Assembly: GCA_039024435.1 (NCBI GenBank)
Contig: JBCCQH010000093.1
Coordinates: 1 to 33,065, forward strand
DNA: 33,065 bases
Reading direction: 5' to 3'
From: JBCCQH01 sp039024435
GTDB lineage: Bacteria > Bacteroidota > Bacteroidia > J057 > JADKCL01
Part shown: in pieces, positions 1-8,785 of the stretch
Layout: every line of letters begins with the position of its first letter
How positions within the stretch are numbered: position 1 is the first letter of the stretch
Notes under the pieces: model-generated
What the model was told of the DNA's origin: nothing
Databases searched by the model: none
Seen by the model: only the letters and a program-made list of their open reading frames with translations
Program-made: the position numbers and the translations under genes

Positions 1-228
1 AAAAAAGCGGTCAAATTGCTGCCCTGGGTACACATTTCGGTCACCAACGTGAAGCGCAACCTCTCGGGGATATTCCATGGCGTGAGCGAAAAGTACTTGC
101 AGAACTACCTGGATGAATTCTGCTACAAGCTGAACCGACGCTACGAAGGGGAAACCCGATTTGCGACCATCCTGGGCAATTCGCTCCGGCATTGGAACAA
201 ATATCACGTGTGGCAAAGAAGCGGATAG
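1..228 (+). CDS. IS1595-family (ISXO2-like) transposase, C-terminal fragment
   Basis: The reading frame is open from the first base of the window and ends at a TAG at 226-228, so only the last 75 residues are seen. The segment LPWVHISVTNVKRN followed by GIFHGVSEKYLQNYLDEF and KLNRRY is the characteristic end of the DDE domain of IS1595/ISXO2-like transposases, which cut and paste their own insertion sequence. The gene is cut by the window edge rather than visibly broken. A putative N-terminus of the same kind of transposase sits at the far right edge in the same orientation. Family assignment is confident; whether this copy is intact cannot be seen. Confidence 0.85.
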   Translation, partial: KKAVKLLPWVHISVTNVKRNLSGIFHGVSEKYLQNYLDEFCYKLNRRYEGETRFATILGNSLRHWNKYHVWQRSG

Positions 229-305
229 TCATCCTGTCGATTTATTGATGTCCGGCGGTATGGACTTTCGGGCAGTACAATCAGAAGCATAATATTGCCT
301 CGATC

Positions 306-329
306 CGCCTTCAAATTCATCAATTTGAA
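306..329. repeat. Possible right terminal inverted repeat of the left IS copy
   Basis: The reverse complement of this 24-nt stretch matches 32857-32880 at 21 of 24 positions by eye, and similarity stops at the outer side of both. It lies about 80 nt after the transposase stop, where an IS end is expected. The stretch is also a near-perfect palindrome (8-bp arms TTCAAATT/AATTTGAA with a 4-nt loop). It could therefore instead be a copy of the AT-rich intergenic repeats found at the other end of the window. Confidence 0.35.
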
Positions 330-882
330 ATCGGGTGGCCGAGAATCTAGGAGTCACCCTCCGCCCTCTTTCTCCGATGAAGCATCACGGCTAAAACCGG
401 TTATTATTCTGATGATGAATATTTTAAGAGAAGGTTATCTCAATTGTAGTAGCAGGTCATGCCTGCCGCTGCGATTCACACCACTTGCCGATCCCTCCAA
501 CCACAAGCTTGTTCCGTAGTCAATCCCCAAAGAGTACCAAGCAGTTCCTTTAGGGAAGAAAAGTATAAAAATTATGGAATTATTGTCCGATCCGGCGGAG
601 ATGAATTCCGAAAATCAGAAACGAAAATCACCTATTTGGTCCATTATGGATTGGTCATGGTAGGCTTTTTGCAGTAATTGGATAATTCTGACTCCGAAAA
701 AATTAAAAAATATCGGAATTATAACTCGATTCTGTACCGGGCGGTCGGCAAGGGTTTATTTACATTAATTATTGTATTGACAGGTAAAGTTTCAGTTTGA
801 TTTTTATTGCCGTAGTTACCGGCGCACACTGCGCAGCGTTTGCAAAATACGGCAGCAAGTGATGTAAAAAACAGTTTGGGTT
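330..882. other. Gene-free stretch upstream of the TOMM operon
   Basis: About 550 bases without a convincing gene. The short open frames here have no family-like sequence. The stretch from about 690 to 820 is clearly more AT-rich than the genes that follow and is where a promoter for the downstream operon would be expected. No good match to the Bacteroidota promoter pattern (TTTG, about 19-20 nt, TAnnTTTG) could be assigned with confidence. Confidence 0.5.
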
Positions 883-1845
883 ATGGCAGTTATACGCAAT
901 TTTGAAACCGGAAGGTGCGTGCTGTTAAATGCATGGCATCTATTTGGGAGATTAAAAGGAACTACACATACTTGGATTGCATCCGAAGACATCTCGCGGG
1001 TTCACGCCTCGATTGCGTGGCAGGATGGACAATGGTCTTTGTGCGACCAAAGCCGCAATGGGACCATAGTGGAGGGCAATTACATCCAGCACGACCGCAC
1101 CAAACTGGTAGTGGGAGACCAGATCAAGTTCGGGAAACGATCAATTACCCATTGGGAAATGGTGAGCGATTCGCCACCGGCGAGTTACCTGGAATCCCTT
1201 CAGGACAAAAGCAAGGTGATCGCTCTGACCGCCAATCCCGGGATCCCGAATCCGGAGGACGACGGGGTCTCGTTTTACTACGCAGATTGTAAGTGGACAA
1301 TGGAGCGGCAGAGTATACGCGAAGACCTTCAACACGGTCAAGTTTTGCAATTGCAAAACGAAAATTGGCGCTTTGTAGAAAATGAAGCGCTCGACGTAAC
1401 GCAGAATTATGTCGCCCTGTCCCACAGTGCGGTATTCAAATTCAGCCTGAGCGCGGATGAAGAACGGATCGGTGTCAAAATTGAGCTCAACCAGCTCGAA
1501 CTTGACCTCGGTGAGCGCGTGTACCACTACCTGCTGTTGGCATTGGCCCGCAAACGGCTCGTAGATGTGCAACACAACTATGCCTCCGGAGACCAGGGTT
1601 GGGTTGCGACCCACGATCTGATCCGGGATCTGAGCCGGGAAATGCGCCGGGAAGTCGATGGCTATTACCTCAACGTGCAAATCTTTCGGCTGCGGAAGCA
1701 GTTGTGCGAAACCGAGCCGATGGGCTATGTGTTTTCGAACGTCATCGAGCGGCGGCGGGGAGAGATCCGTTTTGCCGCCCCTCAATTTAAAATTTTTAAG
1801 GAAGGCCAGTGCATTCACGAAATGCCATTTCGAGCCAGCGCCTGA
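883..1845 (+). CDS. FHA domain protein with C-terminal winged-helix-like domain
   Basis: This 320-aa protein has an N-terminal forkhead-associated (FHA) domain at about residues 5-92. The phosphothreonine-binding signature is present: Gly22-Arg23, Ser38-Arg39-x-His41 and Asn59-Gly60-Thr61. After a linker, residues about 200-297 look like an OmpR/SARP-type winged helix, with helices around ERVYHYLLLALARKR and YYLNVQIFRLRKQL and a wing ending GEIRFAAP. FHA domains bind phosphothreonine peptides, so the protein is probably a cytoplasmic DNA-binding regulator that responds to Ser/Thr phosphorylation. The next gene, 48 nt downstream, encodes a Ser/Thr kinase, which makes it the obvious partner. 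The ATG at 883 precedes the FHA fold by a normal distance. The FHA call is strong; the winged helix is inferred from pattern alone. Confidence 0.8.
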   Translation: MAVIRNFETGRCVLLNAWHLFGRLKGTTHTWIASEDISRVHASIAWQDGQWSLCDQSRNGTIVEGNYIQHDRTKLVVGDQIKFGKRSITHWEMVSDSPPASYLESLQDKSKVIALTANPGIPNPEDDGVSFYYADCKWTMERQSIREDLQHGQVLQLQNENWRFVENEALDVTQNYVALSHSAVFKFSLSADEERIGVKIELNQLELDLGERVYHYLLLALARKRLVDVQHNYASGDQGWVATHDLIRDLSREMRREVDGYYLNVQIFRLRKQLCETEPMGYVFSNVIERRRGEIRFAAPQFKIFKEGQCIHEMPFRASA

Positions 1846-1893
1846 CCCGCGCCGATTGGGCTACCAAAATTACCTACACCAATCTTTAGAACC

Positions 1894-4800
1894 ATGAAAA
1901 CAGTAATGCGGCAAAATGCGGTCGGGCGAGCCGTGGACATTCCGAACTATCGCCTCCAGGAGAAAATCGGTGAAGGCGGTTACGGCATCGTATTCAAAGC
2001 CGAGCAGATCAGCACCGGGCAGACGGTCGCGATCAAGATGCTGAAATTCCCTGCCGATCAAGACCTCCGGGCGCGCAACTATCAAACAACGCGTTTCGAG
2101 CGGGAAACCCAATTGTGTGCCGAGATCAATCACCCCCACATCGTCAAGTTGCTGGACAAAGGCTTTACCGAAGCGGAGGAACCGTATGCGGTATTTGAAT
2201 TTGTCTCGGGGACGAACCTCAAAGACTACATTGGGGTGCGCAACGGCCTGAGTGCGCTGGAAACCCGGGACCTGATGGCCCAGGTTCTGGATGCACTGGT
2301 GTGCGCCCACGCAAAGGGCATCGTCCACCGCGACCTCAAACCCCACAACATCATGGTCACTCAAACCGGGACCAAGTCCCACGTGAAAATCCTGGATTTT
2401 GGGATCGGGGCTTTTACGCGGGAATTTCGCCGGAGCGATTATCAGAGCTTGACCCTGACCCAAGAAGTGCTCGGTACGCCAGCCTACAGTGCCCCCGAGC
2501 AACTGCGCGGGGAAGCGCCTTCGGTAAAGTCGGATTTGTACGCCTGGGGCCTGATCTTACTGGAGTGTTTGACGGGTGAGCCGGTGGTGCGGGGCGACAG
2601 CATCGCGGAGGTATTTCAGCAGCAGATGAGTCCCGCAAACGTGCCCTTGCCGCCAGCAATTGCCGGTCACGCCCTGGCCGATCTGCTGCGCCGGACTTTG
2701 GAGAAAAATCCCCGCTTGCGGATTGCGGAGGCCACCGCCCTCTACGAAGAGTTCGTTAAAATTAATTTTGAAAGCATCGTCGGGAAAATTGCCCCGCGCT
2801 TTTTGGCTGACTCCGGGGAAAGCGATCTGACCGCGGCCAATGACTTTGGCTGGGCGGCTGACCGCAGTGAGCGCCGGCAGATCACGGTTCTGTGCGTGAA
2901 GCTGAGCATTGGGACGACAGCGGATTCGGTGCTGGATTTGGAGGCGCTGGATGCGATTCAGCAGGACCAATTGAACCTTTGCCGGGATACTGGGATCCGG
3001 TTTGGGGGGCACGTCGCCGGCGGGCTCGGGGACAATGTGGTGATCTATTTTGGCTATCCGCTGGTGAGCGATACCGATGCCCGGCGGGCGGGCCGGACGG
3101 CCCTGGAACTGATGGGGGAAATCCGCCGGCGGAGTGCTTTGTTGCGGGCCCACCACGGCATCCGCCTGGAAGTGCGCATGGGCCTGCATTCGGGGATGGT
3201 CCTCGCGAAGCCCAACCAAAATCCCGAGGGCCGCGTGCCCAACGTCGCTTTCAATCTGCTCTACAATGCGCCGGTGGGGACGATCCTTGTGAGCGAAGCC
3301 AGCCGGAAATTGCTGGATGCTTACCTGGAATTTGAGGCCGGCCCCGCTTACGCGATGGCCAGCCTGGAACTGCCCGCAACCGCCCACTTGGTTCTCGGGG
3401 AGCGACAGACGGAAGCGCTTTCCTTCCTGCGGCCCTGGAGCGCCAACCGGAAAATGGTAGGCCGCACCGCGGAATTGGGACGGGTTTTACAAGCCTGGGA
3501 TCGGGTGCAGACCGGAACGGGACAGGCGGTGATTTTGCGGGGGCAAGCCGGCATTGGCAAGTCAAAAATGGTTTACGAGGCCAAGCGGCAGGTGCGCTCG
3601 GAAGGACGCCCGATCCGCGAGGCGCGGTGTTTCCCCGAGCACCGGAACAATGCGTTGTATCCCTTCCTGGAGATGCTGCGCAACCATTGGGGGATTTCCG
3701 AAGGGCAGGATCCAGCGCGGGTCATTGCCCAGTTGGAGGTGATTGCGGATGCGGCCCAGGTCGACCGCGCGGATGCGATTCCCATCCTGTGTGCTTGGCT
3801 GAATGTGGCGCCGACGGAGCAGTATCCTCCCTCCCAGCTCGCTCCCGATGCCCAGAAACAGCGCTTGTTTGCGGTGATGCGGCACGCCATTCAGAACATC
3901 GGGCAGGGACAGCCTTTCCTGCTGGTGCTGGAAGACCTGCACTGGCTGGATCCGACGGGCCAGGAGTTTGCCGTGTACCTGTTGCAAGAACTGGTTGGGA
4001 AGCCGGTCCTGTTCCTGATGACGGCGCGGCCGGAGTATCCCGCGGACTGGTTGGCGGAGCAGGTGAGTGCGGTGGAACTGCAACCCCTGGAGCCGGCGGC
4101 GGTGCGCTTACTGGTAGACAGGGTCCTGCAGGGCAAAGGCATTGCGGATCCGGCGCTGGACTATATCGTCGCGCGGGCGGATGGCATTCCGCTGTACATC
4201 GAGGAACTGACGTGGATGCTGGTGGAGGAAGCGTACCTGGTGGAAACCGAAGCCGGCTACCACCTGGATACTGGGCGACCGGTCAAGGACATCCCCATGA
4301 CCCTGCAAGACCTGCTCAATGCGCGCCTGGACCGCCTCGGGGCCGCTAAGGAAACCGCGCAACTGGCGGCGACGATCGGCCGGGAATTTGATTACAATTT
4401 GCTGGTGCGCGCCTCGTTGCGTGACGAAGCCCTGGTGCAGGGCGATCTGGACGCCTTGGTACGGGCGGATTTGGTGTACCGGCGCCGCCGGGTGCCGGAC
4501 GAAGGCTACGTGTTTCGGCACGCCTTGATCCGGGATGCCGCCTACGATGGGATGCTGAGTGCGGGCCGGAAGGAAAACCACCTGCGGGTGGCGCAGACGT
4601 TGGCGGTAGATTTTCCCAAGCGGGTGGAGGAACAACCCTTTGAGTTGGGGCGGCACCTGGCGGGGGGCGAGGCGTACCCCCAGGCCGCAAAATACGGCCA
4701 AATCGCTACGGAACGATCCCTCGGGATGTCGTCGTACCAGGAATGCATCAACCAGGCGGACATCGCGATCCAGTGGGCAAAGCGGCTGGAAAATGAAAGT

Positions 4801-5808
4801 GAGCGCATCTCCCGGGAGCTGAAAATCCAGCAAAGCCGCACCCAGGCCCTGATTGCTGTGCGCGGATTTACCCATCCCGAGGTCGCCGCCGCCAATTACC
4901 GAACTGAGCAACTGGCCCTGGTGCTACCGGAAAGCTCGGAATGGCTGGGGATGATCATGTGGAACCGCATCCAGTTCAACCTCATGTCCGCCGAGTTTGC
5001 GAGCTACGATAACTTATGGAAAAAAGCGGAAAGCGATGCGCGGGAACTGAATGATACCGCTCTGTTGTGTGTGTTGTACAGCACCAATGGCTACAAAAAG
5101 TGGTTGTTTGGGCAGTTTGCCGAATCGCTCGTCGACTTGCAGCGGGGGTTGGACTACTGCGACCAGGCGGGGGCAGAAGCCATCCGGAGCCGGTTTGGCT
5201 TTGATTATCGGGGCTATTGCTTGGGGATCCGGGCAAATGTTCAGGCCTTTTTGGGCCAGGAAGCCGAAGCCCGGGCTACGGCAGAAGCCGCTTTGCGCGG
5301 GGGGGAATCCCGGGGCGATGCCCATTCCATGGCGGTGGTGCTTGCCCTTTACAGTTCGCTGTTCTTTCACCTGAACGACCGGAAACACCTCAAGGCGGTT
5401 TGCGAGCAGTATTTGCCTTACCTCCGCGAGTACAAATTCACTTCCTACGTGTACCTGTTGGAAGCATTGGCTGGGTATTGCAACGGTGACCTGGCCCGTA
5501 CCCGGAAAAACCTGGCCGCCTTCAACCAGATCGGAATCAAAACTCCGGAGACTTTTTACAATCTGATCCCGGCCGCCACCGCCGCGGAGTGCGGTCAGTA
5601 TGCCGAGGCGCGGCGGGAAGTCGAGCGACTGATCGCGGTGGGGCAGCGGACCGGCGAGCAATATCTGTTTCCCGATTTGTACCAACTGAAGGCGCAGTGC
5701 CTGACCGCCCAAGCGAGTGGGGAAACTCCCGAAGCCCAGCGGGCGGGCGAACTGGCCCAGGACTACGCGCAAAAGCAAGGACGCCGCCTGGCGGTATCCA
5801 CCCCGTAA
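1894..5808 (+). CDS. TOMM-system kinase/cyclase fusion protein (Ser/Thr kinase, degenerate cyclase domain, AAA ATPase, TPR-like tail)
   Basis: This is a 1304-aa multidomain signalling protein. Residues about 18-290 are a complete Ser/Thr kinase: GEGGYG loop (26-31), Lys48, HRDLKPHN (145-152), DFG (168-170) and APE (200-202). Residues about 328-480 are a class III nucleotide cyclase homology domain. It keeps Gly-Asp at 379-380, but the first metal-binding Asp of the usual FCDLVGST-like strand is missing (the protein has VLCVKLSIG), and the Arg expected shortly after Asn450 is not present. Residues about 521-760 are a STAND/AAA ATPase, with Walker A GQAGIGKS (550-557) and Walker B LLVLED (676-681). 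The rest, to 1304, is helical and TPR-like. Kinase/cyclase fusions of about 1300 aa are known neighbours of TOMM cyclodehydratases, and one lies three genes downstream here. It probably signals through phosphorylation, with the FHA protein as partner. Cyclase activity is doubtful. Confidence 0.88.
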   Translation: MKTVMRQNAVGRAVDIPNYRLQEKIGEGGYGIVFKAEQISTGQTVAIKMLKFPADQDLRARNYQTTRFERETQLCAEINHPHIVKLLDKGFTEAEEPYAVFEFVSGTNLKDYIGVRNGLSALETRDLMAQVLDALVCAHAKGIVHRDLKPHNIMVTQTGTKSHVKILDFGIGAFTREFRRSDYQSLTLTQEVLGTPAYSAPEQLRGEAPSVKSDLYAWGLILLECLTGEPVVRGDSIAEVFQQQMSPANVPLPPAIAGHALADLLRRTLEKNPRLRIAEATALYEEFVKINFESIVGKIAPRFLADSGESDLTAANDFGWAADRSERRQITVLCVKLSIGTTADSVLDLEALDAIQQDQLNLCRDTGIRFGGHVAGGLGDNVVIYFGYPLVSDTDARRAGRTALELMGEIRRRSALLRAHHGIRLEVRMGLHSGMVLAKPNQNPEGRVPNVAFNLLYNAPVGTILVSEASRKLLDAYLEFEAGPAYAMASLELPATAHLVLGERQTEALSFLRPWSANRKMVGRTAELGRVLQAWDRVQTGTGQAVILRGQAGIGKSKMVYEAKRQVRSEGRPIREARCFPEHRNNALYPFLEMLRNHWGISEGQDPARVIAQLEVIADAAQVDRADAIPILCAWLNVAPTEQYPPSQLAPDAQKQRLFAVMRHAIQNIGQGQPFLLVLEDLHWLDPTGQEFAVYLLQELVGKPVLFLMTARPEYPADWLAEQVSAVELQPLEPAAVRLLVDRVLQGKGIADPALDYIVARADGIPLYIEELTWMLVEEAYLVETEAGYHLDTGRPVKDIPMTLQDLLNARLDRLGAAKETAQLAATIGREFDYNLLVRASLRDEALVQGDLDALVRADLVYRRRRVPDEGYVFRHALIRDAAYDGMLSAGRKENHLRVAQTLAVDFPKRVEEQPFELGRHLAGGEAYPQAAKYGQIATERSLGMSSYQECINQADIAIQWAKRLENESERISRELKIQQSRTQALIAVRGFTHPEVAAANYRTEQLALVLPESSEWLGMIMWNRIQFNLMSAEFASYDNLWKKAESDARELNDTALLCVLYSTNGYKKWLFGQFAESLVDLQRGLDYCDQAGAEAIRSRFGFDYRGYCLGIRANVQAFLGQEAEARATAEAALRGGESRGDAHSMAVVLALYSSLFFHLNDRKHLKAVCEQYLPYLREYKFTSYVYLLEALAGYCNGDLARTRKNLAAFNQIGIKTPETFYNLIPAATAAECGQYAEARREVERLIAVGQRTGEQYLFPDLYQLKAQCLTAQASGETPEAQRAGELAQDYAQKQGRRLAVSTP

Positions 5809-5855
5809 TTCCTTGAACTTAAAATCCACTTACTCAATCTCAAAAATTTGATGCA

Positions 5856-6707
5856 ATGGAAATCCATTTTGATCCTGAGGTTCCGCATGGCTCGGACGAA
5901 CAGCAAATTCTTTCCCTCGGGGTAAACTATCTCCGCTTGTTTACGCTACTCACCCAATCCTGGGAGGCTTACCAAGCAATCAAAGAAACTCCGATTCCGT
6001 TCCTGACTGACAGGGGGTACTATAACAATGGGATTTACTTCCCGGGGGTAGGCATGAAGATTCCCAAGCATACCACGGTTTGGTTTTCCGCGCAAACCTC
6101 TTTCCCTTGGGTCCTGGTGTGCGAACCCTTAGAGAGTGAAGAGAGAAGAATCAAACACCAATCCATCAATAAGATTGAGAATGGTGGGGTGATTTTGTGG
6201 GAATTTTTAAAACTTCTCGATGAGGATGGATCTACGATTCTGGACCAACTTACCGATTTGATAAAAACTTCCTTTACTGGGCCGCACGCTAGCCCGATCA
6301 AATTCTGGGAAAAGGTGTTCGGCATTTCCCAGGATTTCAATTTTCTCGGCGGCGAAAGGAAAGTCGAGCCCAAGCTGCACGAGAAGGTGCCCGTCAACAA
6401 CATGGGCCGGGTCGTGTATGGACTCTTGGAAGGACCCAATATTGCCGTTGTGCTCCGCCGGGATTTTGACCCGAAGGCGGGAAATTACCGGGAAACCGGG
6501 ATTGCGGGGTACTATTCGCTGAATACGTTTTCGGGTTTGAAGCTGGACCCCAAAATGACTTCGCTCGAAAGGCCCGCTTCCGAATACGACATTTACCTTC
6601 TGCTGCCCGATTGGACGGCGTATTACGATCAACTCACTACGATTGATTTCCAGCCCTCCGATATCGGCGACGATGCCGGCGACCAACTGGTTGCCTCTAC
6701 TTGTTAA
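5856..6707 (+). CDS. Unrecognised 283-aa protein of the TOMM operon, possible modification substrate
   Basis: I do not recognise this family. It has no signal peptide and no membrane segment. It looks globular, rich in aromatic residues, with a mixed alpha/beta pattern. It sits 47 nt after the kinase gene and 66 nt before the radical SAM maturase start, which is the place a precursor gene would occupy. The last residues are GDQLVASTC: the protein ends with Ser, Thr and Cys, the three residue types that YcaO cyclodehydratases convert. It is far longer than normal TOMM precursors, so it may instead be an accessory, regulatory or recognition protein. By eye the first half is less GC-rich than its neighbours. 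The start ATG at 5856 fits the spacing. That a gene exists is clear; any function is inference. Confidence 0.7.
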   Translation: MEIHFDPEVPHGSDEQQILSLGVNYLRLFTLLTQSWEAYQAIKETPIPFLTDRGYYNNGIYFPGVGMKIPKHTTVWFSAQTSFPWVLVCEPLESEERRIKHQSINKIENGGVILWEFLKLLDEDGSTILDQLTDLIKTSFTGPHASPIKFWEKVFGISQDFNFLGGERKVEPKLHEKVPVNNMGRVVYGLLEGPNIAVVLRRDFDPKAGNYRETGIAGYYSLNTFSGLKLDPKMTSLERPASEYDIYLLLPDWTAYYDQLTTIDFQPSDIGDDAGDQLVASTC

Positions 6708-6773
6708 ACGGTGCCGGAGTGGGTTCAGCCCAACCCGCTCCGGCTTTCAAAATGCCCCATTTTCCTGATTGTT

Positions 6774-8741
6774 ATGGTATCTCTCCGCTTGATCTATTTG
6801 CCGCCGGCCTCCCTGAAATGGCCTTCTATCGGGTTGTCGCAGCTCAAAGCCACCCTCGAAGCCAATTTCGCTCCGGAAGTGGTCGCCGTGGAAATCGATT
6901 ACTGGAATTTTGCCTTCGCTGAGTTTGTGGGGGCCGAGGCCTACAAAGCTTTTACCCAGACCTATACCACCCGCGGTTACAATTTCCTGGAATGGCTGTT
7001 TCGCGCGGCGGCATTTCCCGATTTGCCCAACAACCAGCCGGAGTTTTTCCGGGCGGAAATGCTCGAGCCGGTCCGCATGTTTCTGCCCGATGAGCATCCC
7101 GAGGACAAGCGCAAGGTGTACTTTGCGAATGAACTGCTAAAAAAGCGCCCGCAGATTCCCGCTTTCATCGACCAGATGATCGCCGAGCGGCGCCTGGCCG
7201 AAATGGATGTGGTCGGCTTCACCAGCATGTTCAACCAGAACCTCCCGATTTTGGCGGTGGCGCGGCGCTTGAAACAGCTCAATCCCAAAGTGACCATTCT
7301 CATGGGAGGGAGCAATTGTCAGTCGCCGATGGGGGAGGAAATTGCCCGGAACTTTACCGACATCGACTTTGTCTTCTCTGGGTCGGCGATGAAGAGCTTC
7401 CCCACTTTTGTGGCGCGGTGGCTGGCAAACGACTCCGCCGGACTGCACGCGATCAACGGGGTTTTTTCTCGCCAAAACCTGGAACGGGTGGATTCCCAGC
7501 CGAGTGCCGCTCGGCATTCGGGGGCGGTGGTGCGGCGCTTGGGGGAAGAACTGCCCTTTCGCGCGTATCCTGCCCTCAGTTACGACGATTTCTTGCGCCA
7601 TTACGAGCAATTCCGCCACCTGGACTTGCCCGAACCGGGATTGTTTCTGGAGACCTCGCGGGGCTGCTGGTACGGGGAAAAGGCCCACTGTACGTTTTGC
7701 GGGCTGAACGCCCTGGGCATGCAGTACGAGTCGGCCAACATTGAAACGGCGGTCCGGCACCTCAGCGGCGTGATCGGGAAGTACCGGGAAAGAGTAAAGG
7801 ACTACGCCGCAGTCGACAACATCATGCCCCGAATCTTTCCGGAAAAGGTGCTGCCCCAACTCGACCTGGACCAGGAAGAAGTCAATATCTTCTACGAGGT
7901 CAAGTCGGATTTGAGCCGGGCGCAACTTGAGGTCATGCACGCATCCGGGATCAAATCCCTGCAACCCGGGATCGAGGCCCTGGACAATTCCTTGCTGAAA
8001 TTGATGAAAAAAGGTGTGACCTCGACCCAGAACCTCCGCTTTCTGAAAGACTGCCACGAGGTCGGGATGAACGTGCTCTGGAACCTTCTGGTGGGGTTGC
8101 CCGGGGAAGATGGGTCGGCTTACCCCCATTACCTCAAGGCGCTGCCGGCCCTGGTCCACCTGCCCCCTCCCGCCGCGGTTGGGGGCATCTACTTCATCCG
8201 TTACAGTCCCTACCACAGTTTTGCTGAGTCCTACGGACTGGATCTGATTCCAGCGCGGCAGTATGCCCTGATGTATCCGCCGCTGGCCGAGGCGTCCCTG
8301 GAAAACTTTGCGTTTTACTTCCAGACCCGCACCCATGATGCCGCCTTCATTCAGAATCGGCGCCGGTGGAAAAACCAGTTGAATCAGCTCGTGCTGCACT
8401 GGCAGACCCGCTACGATGCCCGCGATGGGGGAGAAGCGCCGGAACTTTACCGGGGTGCGGTGGCGGGAACCGTGATCGATACCCGAAGTGGGGAACGCGA
8501 ATCTCACCGGCTCGATCCGCTGGAATGGCGGATGCTCGACGCACTGCGCCAGCCGATGGGGCGGGGGCGGCTGCGCAACCACTTTTCTGACTTGCCCGAT
8601 GCCGCATTTGCCCAACGTCTCCAGGGGCTCATTGATCGGGCCCTGGTCTTTACCGACCGCATGAACAGCTTCATTTCCCTCGTGTTTGACCGTCCGGTGC
8701 GGACGCAGCGCAAGGTGGTGAAGTACTCGTTTTACGCCTGA
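6774..8741 (+). CDS. B12-binding-type radical SAM RiPP maturase (ribosomal peptide maturation radical SAM protein 1 family)
   Basis: This 655-aa protein has a cobalamin-binding-like domain at about residues 1-215, with the opening LPPASLKWPSIGLSQLKA and the GGSNCQSPMG segment. A radical SAM core follows, with the cluster motif C298-x7-C306-x2-C309 inside RGCWYGEKAHCTFCGLN. That unusual CX7CX2C spacing and the CTFCGLN context are typical of the RiPP maturation radical SAM 1 family, whose members include C-methyltransferases acting on ribosomal peptides. The open frame reaches back to a GTG at 6711, but family members begin at the hydrophobic strand just before PPAS, so the ATG at 6774 was chosen. 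It lies between the 283-aa gene and the YcaO gene in one operon. The reaction on the peptide is not known; methylation is the leading guess. Confidence 0.87.
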   Translation: MVSLRLIYLPPASLKWPSIGLSQLKATLEANFAPEVVAVEIDYWNFAFAEFVGAEAYKAFTQTYTTRGYNFLEWLFRAAAFPDLPNNQPEFFRAEMLEPVRMFLPDEHPEDKRKVYFANELLKKRPQIPAFIDQMIAERRLAEMDVVGFTSMFNQNLPILAVARRLKQLNPKVTILMGGSNCQSPMGEEIARNFTDIDFVFSGSAMKSFPTFVARWLANDSAGLHAINGVFSRQNLERVDSQPSAARHSGAVVRRLGEELPFRAYPALSYDDFLRHYEQFRHLDLPEPGLFLETSRGCWYGEKAHCTFCGLNALGMQYESANIETAVRHLSGVIGKYRERVKDYAAVDNIMPRIFPEKVLPQLDLDQEEVNIFYEVKSDLSRAQLEVMHASGIKSLQPGIEALDNSLLKLMKKGVTSTQNLRFLKDCHEVGMNVLWNLLVGLPGEDGSAYPHYLKALPALVHLPPPAAVGGIYFIRYSPYHSFAESYGLDLIPARQYALMYPPLAEASLENFAFYFQTRTHDAAFIQNRRRWKNQLNQLVLHWQTRYDARDGGEAPELYRGAVAGTVIDTRSGERESHRLDPLEWRMLDALRQPMGRGRLRNHFSDLPDAAFAQRLQGLIDRALVFTDRMNSFISLVFDRPVRTQRKVVKYSFYA

Positions 8742-8785
8742 AAGCTCCGCGGGCGTTCCGCTGCGAAAAATTAAATTGATCTGCT

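Noticed and set aside
295..677. Two open frames of about 70 aa in the upstream gene-free stretch
   Set aside because: No family-like sequence and no start context; the first overlaps the possible IS terminal repeat.
6701..6922. 73-aa open frame between the 283-aa gene and the radical SAM gene as a precursor
   Set aside because: Most of it overlaps the radical SAM coding region in another frame, and the ending RRGNRLLEFCLR does not look like a core peptide.
7137..8615. 492-aa minus-strand open frame opposite the radical SAM gene
   Set aside because: No recognisable motifs and low-complexity composition. The plus-strand frame has the complete cluster motif and family features.
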